64,000 nt of DNA from Tenacibaculum skagerrakense. GTDB taxonomy: Bacteria > Bacteroidota > Bacteroidia > Flavobacteriales > Flavobacteriaceae. The stretch spans positions 1 to 64,000 of the forward strand of contig NZ_SLXM01000001.1 in NCBI RefSeq assembly GCF_004345825.1. The letters run 5' to 3'. Position 1 is the stretch's first letter. Each line of letters opens with the position of its first letter. The position numbers and the translations under genes were made by a program. Below, in pieces: positions 57,195-64,000 of the stretch. The notes under the pieces are model-generated. The model saw only the letters and a list, made by a program, of their open reading frames with translations, ran no database searches and was not told the DNA's origin.

Positions 57195-59102
57195 CTAAAA
57201 CATTTGCCATGTTGGCTCAAAAATTTCTTCGAATAAGAAATCCATTTCGTGTATTTTTTTGTCAAGATTTGACTCTAAGACGTTTATTATCTGTTCATTT
57301 TTAGAATGTAAATGTAAGAACATTTTTTCCAAATCTTTTTCTCCCTCTAATGAACTAACTATCGAATATGAAAGTAATTTTCCAACATACCATTCTAAAT
57401 GAGACCATAAATTTGAGTATTCATTAATGAATTTACCTGTATGTACAATTTGATTACGATGTAAATAAATTCTATCCAACTGATATTTAATTGATAATTC
57501 TGAACTCTTTATTTTTCTTAACCAATATGAAACAGTATCTGTTTTACCTGAATATAAGTTATTTAGCTCACAAAACTTCTTACATAATAGATTACTATAA
57601 TTCTTTAAATCATCATAAGGGTCTTTTTTAGAATTTTCAGAATAATCCTGACACAGCCAATCCGCCCACTTTTTTAATGAAAATGGTGTTAGTTTTACAT
57701 ACTGTGCTTTTAAATCGTCACTAGATAATTCATTATTATTGATATTATTAGTTTCAATATATCTCAGAATAAATGATAATAATTCTCTACCTACAGAGCC
57801 TATTGAAAGTGATTTACTTACAAAAAATTGAACATTCTCAATATCATACTCATATGGACGGTAAGGTATTAACATCTCTAAAGTTGTCCAAAGCAACGAT
57901 ATAGAGTTTTCAATGGACTTAGAACCTAAAGCTAAATTATAAAAATATACAGGTTGTAATAAACTTTGAAAACTAGGAATACCATCTGAAATAGCATCTT
58001 CAAAATCAAAATCTTTAGCCAACCTTGTAAGAGTATCATACAATGTATTTGGTCTCTCGGGTACATTTATTGGATCTAAAACAACTTTACTACTTTGATA
58101 CTTATGGTTATTTTCAGAAGACTGTTTTCCGAATCTCCAATAAATATTATTAAAAAAAGGAGTAAAATAATTCAAGGTCAAACGATCTTTATTTGCTACG
58201 TATCTCTTCAGTCCTTGATCATATAAAATACGAACAAAATTATGTGGGTCAATTGATTCGGTACTTAGCTCATAAAGTTCTTCCCCTTTCTTAACACTGA
58301 TTTTCTTATTTAAAAAATTGTTTTTAATCTGATTATATTCAACTTTTCTAGTTTTGACATGTTCTTCATTCAAATTTTCTTTGATAAATGAAAATTCAAT
58401 ACTATCTTTTGGTGTTTTAAGTAAAAATTTAAAACTGTTTAGTTTACCATTAAAGTGTTGGATTATTTTTAAGGGGGTTTTATATCCATGATTTTTGAAT
58501 ACATAACGATAAGCTATATCACTAATACTAGTTGCTGAATATCCTAAATAAAGAACATAGGTAGTAAAACAAGCTATAATTAAATCTATCTTCTTAGATT
58601 CTTTTTCAAAATGAACTGTACTAAAATCAATTGCTTGTACTTCCTTAATAATATAGTTATAATAGTTTTCCTCAACTCTTATAAAAAACTTTTTAGAATC
58701 AATTATTAATAACTTTAATTCTCGACTGTTTGAAGAAACTTTTAAAGGATCAATACCTTTGTAATATCTTCTTATATCAGGAAAATAATTAGAAATTATA
58801 TAGTCGTTAACAATATTCGAATTCAAATAAGGTTCTTTAGATTCCATCAATAGACTATTTAACCTATTTTTATATTTAGGTCTTTCTTTAGTCATCTCTG
58901 CAACTTTTATTATCTCACTAATAAGTGTTAAACCATTTGTAGTTCTATGTTTATTAGATATAACTTCTGTTGCATCAACCTGTTGCTTTAACTTTTCTAT
59001 AAAATACTTACATAAATCAGATTGTGGTTCTTTCCAGTCACTTTTTTTACTTATCCACATAAAAATTATTTTAGTATCAATAAAGAATTGATATAATCTC
59101 AA
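57195..59102 (-). CDS. Large protein with C-terminal HEPN-like RNase motif
   Basis: 635 residues, not recognised as a whole. Lys/Ile/Asn-rich, AT-rich gene unlike mfd beside it. The N-terminal two thirds resemble the large non-catalytic part of ApeA-like proteins by layout only. Near the C-terminus YLHRNQIVHTGKF contains Arg549-x4-His554, the R-x4-H motif of HEPN ribonucleases. A defence (abortive infection) RNase is a reasonable guess. The first 14 residues are doubtful: Met15 (59060) is an alternative start. It sits between mfd and the right repeat cluster, a typical insertion position. No promoter box found. Confidence 0.72.
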   Translation of the reverse strand: MRLYQFFIDTKIIFMWISKKSDWKEPQSDLCKYFIEKLKQQVDATEVISNKHRTTNGLTLISEIIKVAEMTKERPKYKNRLNSLLMESKEPYLNSNIVNDYIISNYFPDIRRYYKGIDPLKVSSNSRELKLLIIDSKKFFIRVEENYYNYIIKEVQAIDFSTVHFEKESKKIDLIIACFTTYVLYLGYSATSISDIAYRYVFKNHGYKTPLKIIQHFNGKLNSFKFLLKTPKDSIEFSFIKENLNEEHVKTRKVEYNQIKNNFLNKKISVKKGEELYELSTESIDPHNFVRILYDQGLKRYVANKDRLTLNYFTPFFNNIYWRFGKQSSENNHKYQSSKVVLDPINVPERPNTLYDTLTRLAKDFDFEDAISDGIPSFQSLLQPVYFYNLALGSKSIENSISLLWTTLEMLIPYRPYEYDIENVQFFVSKSLSIGSVGRELLSFILRYIETNNINNNELSSDDLKAQYVKLTPFSLKKWADWLCQDYSENSKKDPYDDLKNYSNLLCKKFCELNNLYSGKTDTVSYWLRKIKSSELSIKYQLDRIYLHRNQIVHTGKFINEYSNLWSHLEWYVGKLLSYSIVSSLEGEKDLEKMFLHLHSKNEQIINVLESNLDKKIHEMDFLFEEIFEPTWQMF

Positions 59103-59257
59103 ATTATTAAGAAAAATGAAAGGAACAGGGGGACTGGTCTATTTCTTTATCTTTTTTCGTTTCTAAACATACAAAATATTTTATGTCATTGCAATAGTGG
59201 GGGTTTAGTCTAAAGAAGAAAGACAAAAGTTAAAAGAGTTGTTTTTGTTTAACCTAA

Positions 59258-59401
59258 TGTCACATCGAGTGAAATTATGAGTAACATAGTGAAACATAAT
59301 TTTGTATCGAGATGTGGTTGATTACTCACAATTAGTTCTCGATACTCCCCGAAGCCTCGGGGTTCTTTCATTACCATTCAAGAAATTCACTCGAACTGAC
59401 A
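59258..59401. repeat. Long hairpin repeat (TGTCACATCGAGTG type), right cluster copy 1
   Basis: Begins TGTCACATCGAGTGAAAT and ends CACTCGAACTGACA, the reverse complement of the element at 20545-20672 on the left. It contains a nested palindrome CCCCGAAGCCTCGGGG. The stretch 59103-59257 before it has no gene. Confidence 0.8.
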
Positions 59402-59441
59402 GGCTTGGTTTTATTTGCAATCACATGGTGTTATATTGATT

Positions 59442-59501
59442 GTCATTCCGAACTTGTTTTGGAATCTCATCATGAGAAGCTGAAATAAATTCAGCTTGAC
59501 G
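59442..59501. repeat. Dispersed hairpin repeat (CTGAATTCATTTCAG type), reversed copy
   Basis: Reads GTCATTCCG ... CATGAGAAGCTGAAATAAA ... CAGCTTGACG, the reverse complement of the elements at 20004-20075 and 21390-21460. Confidence 0.75.
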
Positions 59502-59601
59502 TTTGTATTAAAATTGATCTTCTGAGGTCGGGTTTTTAGTTTTGAAAGTATAAACGAACTTCACTGTTGAGATTGCTTCATTTCATTCGCAATGACGGTA
59601 T

Positions 59602-59732
59602 TGTCACATCGAGTGAAATTATGAGCAACAATGTGAAGTATAATTTTGTATCGAGATGTGGTTGAGTACTCGGAATTGGTTCTCGATACGAATTCCTCTC
59701 ATTATCATTCAAGAAATTCACTCGAACTGACA
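59602..59732. repeat. Long hairpin repeat (TGTCACATCGAGTG type), right cluster copy 2
   Basis: Same element as 59258-59401 in the same orientation, without the nested CCCCGAAG palindrome. It ends just before the 41-bp array. Confidence 0.8.
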
Positions 59733-59773
59733 GGTGACTGGTTTTAAATGATTTACACTCATGCAAAAGTCTC

Positions 59774-59950
59774 AGCGAAGTTCGCTGATGGTATTGTAGG
59801 CTTGCGAAAACGTCAGCGAAGTTCGCTGGTGGTTCTGTTTTTCTGCAAAAGCTTCCGCGAAGTTCGCTGGAAGAATTGTAACGCTGCGGAAACGTCAGCG
59901 GAGTTCGCTGATGAAATTGTAAAACTGAGGAAGCATGAACGAACTTCGCT
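59774..59950. repeat. Five-unit tandem array with exact 41-bp period (inverted relative to the left array)
   Basis: Cores of the form AGCGAAGTTCGCT start at 59774, 59815, 59856, 59897 and 59938, exactly 41 bp apart (two cores carry one or two changes). The reverse complement of the core is the core of the array at 20953-21129, so the arrays face each other. The intervals are also conserved (ATTGTA...TGCGAAAACGTC). Confidence 0.85.
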
Positions 59951-60015
59951 GGTGAGATTATTTCATTTCATTCGCAATGACATTTATTTTCCGTACTGTT
60001 TTAAAACCGTCATAC

Positions 60016-60190
60016 ATAGATTAAGCCATAAAATACACCGCAAGAAACGATAAGAATGAAAAGCTGTTTGAATCTGACGTAAGGAAGATGAGTTCTTTTC
60101 ATTCCGTTTCGAGGATGTGATTTTATGTGTGAAAAGCTATGAAGACTAGATTTTTTTGCTTCTTTTTTCATCAATGGAAAAAAGAATGAA
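60016..60190. repeat. Dispersed repeat family A, copy 4 (reversed)
   Basis: Reverse complement of copies 1-3: AGATTAAGCCATAAAATACA, GAATCTGACGTAAGGAAGAT, GAAGACTAGATTTTTTTG, CATCAATGGAAAAAAGAATG. It lacks the ATCGACGTTAGGAGATTCAT block, like copy 2. Confidence 0.8.
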
Positions 60191-60309
60191 GAAATTGTTT
60201 CATTATGAGAATCAATAGAGATTCCCGCCTACGCTGGAATGACAGTTTGATTTGAAAGATTGTTTCATCCCGAGACTTTAGTATTCACAATGACGGAATT
60301 CATTTTACT

Positions 60310-60395
60310 CGTCATTACGAGGAAGAATGACGAAGTAATCTGTTCTTCAAAAAACGGATTGCTTCATCCCGAAACTTCGGGATTCGCAATGACGG
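60310..60395. repeat. CGTCATTACGAGGAAG...CGCAATGACG hairpin repeat, copy 1
   Basis: Imperfect inverted repeat with ends CGTCATTACGAGGAAGAATG and GGATTCGCAATGACG. Related to the first half of the tandem composite repeat at 20435-20539. Copy 2 is at 60867-60939. Confidence 0.7.
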
Positions 60396-60398
60396 AAT

Positions 60399-60554
60399 TG
60401 TCACATCGAGTGAAATTATGAGTAACAACGTGAAACATAATCCCGAGACTTCGGGAGTATCGAGATGTGGTTGAGTACTCGTAATTAGTTCTCGATACTC
60501 CCCGAAGCCTCGGTGTCCTCTCATTAGCATTCGTGAAATTCACTCGAACTGACA
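60399..60554. repeat. Long hairpin repeat (TGTCACATCGAGTG type), right cluster copy 3
   Basis: Third right-hand copy. It has two nested small palindromes, CCCGAGACTTCGGGA and CCCCGAAGCCTCGGTG. Confidence 0.75.
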
Positions 60555-60574
60555 TGCTTGGTTTTTTTCATAAT

Positions 60575-60745
60575 AACGTTTGTTATAATCATTCTTTGTC
60601 TTGATACAAAGAAGCAAAAATCAAGACTGCACATAAAAACTTAAGAAAATACTACGGCACCATCCTCCACAGATGAAAAGAACTCGCTACGCTCAAACAG
60701 CTTTTCATCTTCAGTCCAACACTGCTGCCTAGATTTTCAAAATTT
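60575..60745. repeat. Probable dispersed repeat, single copy in this window
   Basis: A non-coding block with landmarks TGTCTTGATACAAAGAAGCA and AAAAGAACTCGCTACGCTCA. It shares the CAAACAGCTTTTCAT step with family A but is otherwise different. No ORF or RNA gene recognised. Confidence 0.4.
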
Positions 60746-60866
60746 TTATGATGATGTCGGATTACTGCTACTTAAAATTGTGGTCACATCGAGATAGAAT
60801 GAAAAAGTAATGCAGATTGTTTCATACCGATACTTCGGGATTCGCAATGATGGGATTCGTTTTACT

Positions 60867-60939
60867 CGTCATTACGAGGAAGAATGACGAAGTAATCTGT
60901 TCTTTAAAAAACGGATTGCTTCATCTTATTCGCAATGAC
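60867..60939. repeat. CGTCATTACGAGGAAG...CGCAATGACG hairpin repeat, copy 2
   Basis: Nearly identical to 60310-60395 but lacks the small CCCGAAACTTCGGG palindrome, which shows that this inner hairpin comes and goes as a separate piece. Confidence 0.7.
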
Positions 60940-60973
60940 ATTTATTTTCCGTGTTGTTTTAAAACCGTCATCT

Positions 60974-61204
60974 ATAGATTGAGCCATAAAATCCACCACA
61001 AGAAAAGATAAGAATGAAAAGCTGTTTGAATCTGACGTAAGGAAGATGAGTTCTTTTCATTCCGTTTCGAGGATGTGATTTTATGTGTGAAAAGCTATGA
61101 AGACTAGATTTTTTTGGTTAGTTCACTGATTCTATTTGTTTAAGTGTTCATGAATCTCCCTAAGGTCGATTTCATTTTTCATCAATGGAAAAAAGAATGA
61201 AGAA
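60974..61204. repeat. Dispersed repeat family A, copy 5 (full, reversed)
   Basis: Full-length reversed copy that includes the AAGTGTTCATGAATCTCCCT block, corresponding to copy 1 (19731-19970). With copy 1 it forms a pair of long inverted repeats about 41 kb apart, of a size that could support homologous recombination. Confidence 0.85.
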
Positions 61205-61262
61205 ATTGTTTCATTATGAGAAGTAATAGAGATTCCCTTTTTCAAAGGAATGACTCTAAAAT

Positions 61263-61856
61263 TTATTTTTTTACTCTAAAAATTCCAAACAACTCATTGC
61301 CTTGTCTTGGTGGAATGGAATTGTAACAAGGTTCAAAGGTTTGGATTTCAAAATATGGTGAGAAGTAACTTAAATATTCTTCTTTATCGCCACCAAATGG
61401 TCTATTTTCTAAATCGCCAGTTAACGGAAATGTAAACCATAAACCTACTAACTTTCCATAAGGTTTTAAAAGCTCGTTCATTTTTGTTGCATAAGCTTTT
61501 CGGGTTTCTGGTAATGGAGGAAACGAACAGAAAAAGGTTTGTTCAATAATTAAATCAAACTGACCTTCGAACTCAAAAAAATCGTTCTCGTGTAAATGTT
61601 CCACGGGAAAAGTAGGATTTCGTTGAGCAAAAGCGGCTAAAGGTTCTTTAGCAATATCTAGCACATGAACATTTTTAAATCCGTTGTTAAACAAATATTC
61701 CGCTTCGTAGGAATTGCCTGCACCAGGAATTAAAATTGTAAGTTCTTTGTTAGAAATCTGATTTATATAGTGTTGCAATGGAGGAGAAGCTGCACCTAAA
61801 TCCCAACCTGTATTGCTTTCTTTATAACGCTGCGACCAATATTCTTTTGTATCCAT
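61263..61856 (-). CDS. TPMT-family SAM-dependent methyltransferase
   Basis: 197 residues. Thiopurine-methyltransferase-like pattern: N-terminal YWSQRYKESNTGWDLGAASPPL, motif I LTILIPGAGNSYEAEYL, VHVLDIAKEPLAAF, and DLIIEQTFFCSFPP. Bacterial members methylate thiol, selenium or halide substrates; the specific one is unclear. A -7 box lies in the 33-bp gap to the esterase gene, so it can be transcribed separately. Confidence 0.87.
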   Translation of the reverse strand: MDTKEYWSQRYKESNTGWDLGAASPPLQHYINQISNKELTILIPGAGNSYEAEYLFNNGFKNVHVLDIAKEPLAAFAQRNPTFPVEHLHENDFFEFEGQFDLIIEQTFFCSFPPLPETRKAYATKMNELLKPYGKLVGLWFTFPLTGDLENRPFGGDKEEYLSYFSPYFEIQTFEPCYNSIPPRQGNELFGIFRVKK

Positions 61857-61875
61857 TGTACCTCGACTTTACAAT

Positions 61876-61883
61876 CAAAGGTA
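61876..61883 (-). promoter_or_regulatory. -7 box (TACCTTTG) for the TPMT-like gene
   Basis: CAAAGGTA on plus gives an exact TAnnTTTG on minus, 20 bp before the ATG at 61856. The upstream region lies in the end of the esterase gene; no -33 TTG found. Confidence 0.4.
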
Positions 61884-61889
61884 CGCGTT

Positions 61890-62885
61890 TTATTGTTTGT
61901 TTAAGTTTTGTTGAGCTACCAGAAAATCAAAACAAACTTCCTCCAATCGTTTACCGTTTATTGTTGCATTCCAAGCACTGTGCCCTTCACCTTGTAACGG
62001 ATAAAACTCATACGCTACACCAGAATTTATATAATAATCTCGTAGTTGTTCGGCTTCAGCAAAATCTACCGTAGCATCTTCGGTTCCATGGATAATAAGT
62101 ATGGGAGCATCATTAGTTCCAAAACGTTGTTTGCCGTACAAGTCGTTAATTAATCTTGCAGTAACACCGCTTCCCCAGAAATCTAAAATAGCGCGTACTT
62201 TTACCGATTCACTTGAATTAGTAGTTGCCAAGGTCGGATCTGTGTTAGGAGTTATTTCACTATAATAATCTTCTGCCTCAGTAACACCCAACATAATAGC
62301 CGATACAGCACCAGCAGAACCTCCGCCAACAGAAACATAATCTGGATTTATGTTATAAGTTCCTGCATTGGCAAATACCCAACGTAATGCTGCTTTGGCA
62401 TCTCTACTTGCTGGATACAAGGCATATGCTTGATCTTTATCTACCACATTATTAGTACTTTCTATGTAATTTACCCACTCTTGTGGAACCGTTCCTAAAT
62501 CGTCTTGCAATCGGTAATTAATAGAAAAAGCTACCCAACCTCTTTCAGCTAAATAGTTTGCTAAATACACCATTGCACCCGATTCTTTTGAGCCCGATTT
62601 AAATCCGCCACCATGAATTAACAGTACCGCTGGTCGATTGTTTGATGTGTTATTAGGAACATAGGCATCTAAGGTTAACTGTTTTACAGTTGATGAAGTG
62701 CTATTAATACTTTCGTGACTCAATCCTTCTGCATAGACAATATCTTTGGTTACTAGTACATCATACGTTGCTTCTGTGGTAACTACGGGAGCAGTATTTT
62801 CTTGTTCTGGAGTTTGGTTCTTTTCAGAAGAACTACATGCAGTAAAAAACAAAGAAAGGCTTAAGGTGTAAATTATATTTCTCAT
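61890..62885 (-). CDS. Lipoprotein alpha/beta hydrolase (esterase, BD-FAE-like)
   Basis: 331 residues from Met at 62885. Lipoprotein signal peptide MRNIIYTLSLSLFFTACSS with lipobox TAC. Alpha/beta-hydrolase core: oxyanion motif HGGGFKSGSK, nucleophile in VGGGSAGAVSA, Asp in LIIHGTEDATVDF and His in QGEGHSAW. It probably removes acyl groups from sugars or small esters outside the cytoplasm. The frame is open 36 bp further upstream, but the lipoprotein signal begins at 62885, so that start is chosen. Confidence 0.9.
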   Translation of the reverse strand: MRNIIYTLSLSLFFTACSSSEKNQTPEQENTAPVVTTEATYDVLVTKDIVYAEGLSHESINSTSSTVKQLTLDAYVPNNTSNNRPAVLLIHGGGFKSGSKESGAMVYLANYLAERGWVAFSINYRLQDDLGTVPQEWVNYIESTNNVVDKDQAYALYPASRDAKAALRWVFANAGTYNINPDYVSVGGGSAGAVSAIMLGVTEAEDYYSEITPNTDPTLATTNSSESVKVRAILDFWGSGVTARLINDLYGKQRFGTNDAPILIIHGTEDATVDFAEAEQLRDYYINSGVAYEFYPLQGEGHSAWNATINGKRLEEVCFDFLVAQQNLNKQ

Positions 62886-63052
62886 GAGTAAGGGTTTATA
62901 ACTGAGACTTTCAAAAGACACAAAGGTTTAACGTGAAACATTATAGTTGCTATTTCTAAAAAAACTTCAGTGTTTCATGTGACTTTTTACGTTTTTTTTC
63001 ATCTAAAAATAGAGAAGAATCCGTAAATTTAAAAGAATAAAAATTCAAAACT

Positions 63053-63496
63053 ATGTCGATATCAGATTTATACACCAGTGGACAACATCAACAAGAAATA
63101 GGGCAGTTTGCTAGTATTGTTTCTATAGCCATTGCCGATAATAAACTTACTGATGGGGAAGAACGTTTATTGATTAGAACTGCAAAACGACTGAATATTA
63201 GTGATGAAGAATTTAAACAAATTCTTAAGAATCCTAAAGCATATCCTGTAAATCCGCCTATAAGCTATGTGGAAAGTATTGAACGTTTGTTTCAATTGAC
63301 TACTATGATTTTTGCGGATGATGAAGTGAGTAAAGATGAAGTTGTGTTGATGCGAAAAATTGCCATTGCGCTTGGTTTTCCGTTGGTTAATGTTGAAAAG
63401 GTATGTGATGAGGCTATTCATCTGGTTATGAATGATAATGATTTAGATGATTTCATCGAAGCAATTAAGGAAGTTAACGACACTAAAAGGCAATAA
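63053..63496 (+). CDS. TerB-like protein
   Basis: 147 residues, all-helical. TerB (tellurite-resistance/co-chaperone) pattern in two halves: FASIVSIAIADNKLTDGEERLLIRTAKRL and LTTMIFADDEVSKDEVVLMRKIAIALGF, each with the acidic D-x-x-x-x-x-E metal-binding-like turn. Such stand-alone TerB-like proteins are common and their role is poorly known. Located 46 bp before a putative outer-membrane protein gene on the same strand. Confidence 0.85.
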   Translation: MSISDLYTSGQHQQEIGQFASIVSIAIADNKLTDGEERLLIRTAKRLNISDEEFKQILKNPKAYPVNPPISYVESIERLFQLTTMIFADDEVSKDEVVLMRKIAIALGFPLVNVEKVCDEAIHLVMNDNDLDDFIEAIKEVNDTKRQ

Positions 63497-63541
63497 AATA
63501 AAATTTTACTAGTTTAGTAGTTTTAACAAATTCCCCTAATT

Positions 63542-64000
63542 ATGGTTTTAAAGAAAACGCTACTAGTTTTATTTTTACTGTTTTTATCTTCATCTGTAAT
63601 CGCGCAAGTTCAAGAGCAAGCTAGTCAATGGCAATTTGGTATTGGTTTCGGAATCGCTAAATTCTCTGATGAAGACGTTTCTTATATTGGTGATAAAAAT
63701 TTATTTCAAATTCCTAGATTAAACTTAACAATTCCTATATCAGATAACCTGTCTGTAGATGGTGCTATGTCTTTTAACACCTTTGATGTTGGCTTTATAA
63801 GTAATTCTGTAAAGTACTTTTCTATGGACGGATCTTTACGCTATAATTTTAAAGATTTGATTGAAAACTTTGAACCGTATGTTTTTGTCGGGGGAAGTTT
63901 AGTAGATTCTGAACGTAAAATGACTCCAACAATGAACGTTGGTTTAGGAGCAACGTACTGGATTACTGATGGCATCGGATTAAATGCCCAAATGTATTAC
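63542..64000 (+). CDS. Outer-membrane beta-barrel protein, 3' end outside the window
   Basis: Open from the ATG at 63542 to the window edge (153 codons, truncated). Signal peptide MVLKKTLLVLFLLFLSSSVIAQ, then alternating strands typical of OmpA-type 8-strand barrels (WQFGIGFGIAKFS, FQIPRLNLTIPI, LSVDGAMSFNTFDVG, GLGATYWITDGIGL). If it continues, an OmpA C-terminal peptidoglycan-binding domain is likely beyond the window. It lies 45 bp after the TerB-like gene. Confidence 0.75.
   Translation, partial: MVLKKTLLVLFLLFLSSSVIAQVQEQASQWQFGIGFGIAKFSDEDVSYIGDKNLFQIPRLNLTIPISDNLSVDGAMSFNTFDVGFISNSVKYFSMDGSLRYNFKDLIENFEPYVFVGGSLVDSERKMTPTMNVGLGATYWITDGIGLNAQMYY

Noticed and set aside
59774..59950. CRISPR array
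   Set aside because: Same reasoning as the left array; interval sequences match between units.
59748..60053. Protein of 101 residues on the plus strand
   Set aside because: The frame just runs through the 41-bp units and family A repeat; the internal 'repeats' are DNA repeats and no promoter or RBS is visible.

Overview
The window looks like a chromosomal segment of a marine-type member of the Flavobacteriaceae (Bacteroidota). The evidence is an AT-rich sequence, Bacteroidota-type promoters (a TAnnTTTG -7 box, a few with a TTG -33 box about 18-19 bp upstream), three secreted proteases ending in type IX secretion (T9SS) sorting domains, an HU-CCDC81/SPOR protein, a DUF4292 lipoprotein and a cysteine-rich TonB-like protein. 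Genus cannot be fixed from the sequence alone.

Layout. 0.1-2.4 kb: an M24 aminopeptidase and a PolB-like 3'-5' exonuclease. 2.4-11.2 kb, minus strand: a 2751-residue RHS/YD-repeat protein and a small H-type-lectin-like protein. 11.5-15.8 kb: a single ORF that fuses glycerol kinase to glycerol-3-phosphate dehydrogenase, then a DUF2200 protein and a methyltransferase. 16.0-18.3 kb: a pyruvoyl-dependent decarboxylase of the PSD/PsiD-like type paired with an unrecognised 338-residue protein. 18.5-19.6 kb: an envelope protein. 19.7-21.5 kb: a dense cluster of non-coding dispersed repeats. 21.7-26.0 kb: an accessory island with attC-like inverted sites, an orphan gene, a ParB-like/Mrr-like nuclease pair, and a phospholipase-D-like gene broken by one in-frame stop. 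26.0-27.8 kb: an ABC-F protein. 28.0-37.3 kb: two M43 metalloproteases and one S8 protease, all T9SS cargo. 37.5-44.2 kb: a peptide-ABC ATPase, then a tight run (sugar nucleotidyltransferase, TPR protein, DUF4292 lipoprotein, EnvC-like protein, AI-2E-family permease). 44.2-57.2 kb: mostly housekeeping genes (thioesterase, HU-SPOR, DprA, TonB-like, DMT exporter, two thioredoxin-fold lipid/envelope proteins, Mfd). 57.2-59.1 kb: a large protein with a C-terminal HEPN-like RNase motif. 59.2-61.2 kb: a second repeat cluster. 61.3-64 kb: TPMT-like methyltransferase, esterase, TerB-like protein and the start of an outer-membrane barrel gene.

The two repeat clusters contain the same element families in opposite orientation. 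Each carries a five-unit array with an exact 41-bp period around a palindromic AGCGAA-C-TTCGCT core. They bracket about 38 kb, and accessory, defence-like genes sit just inside each of them. The strongest candidates for something undescribed are the ParB-like + Mrr-like two-gene cassette between attC-like sites, the paired inverted 41-bp arrays, the GlpK-GlpD fusion and the decarboxylase/unknown pair. Functional statements are inferred from motifs and recalled family resemblance; no database search was possible.
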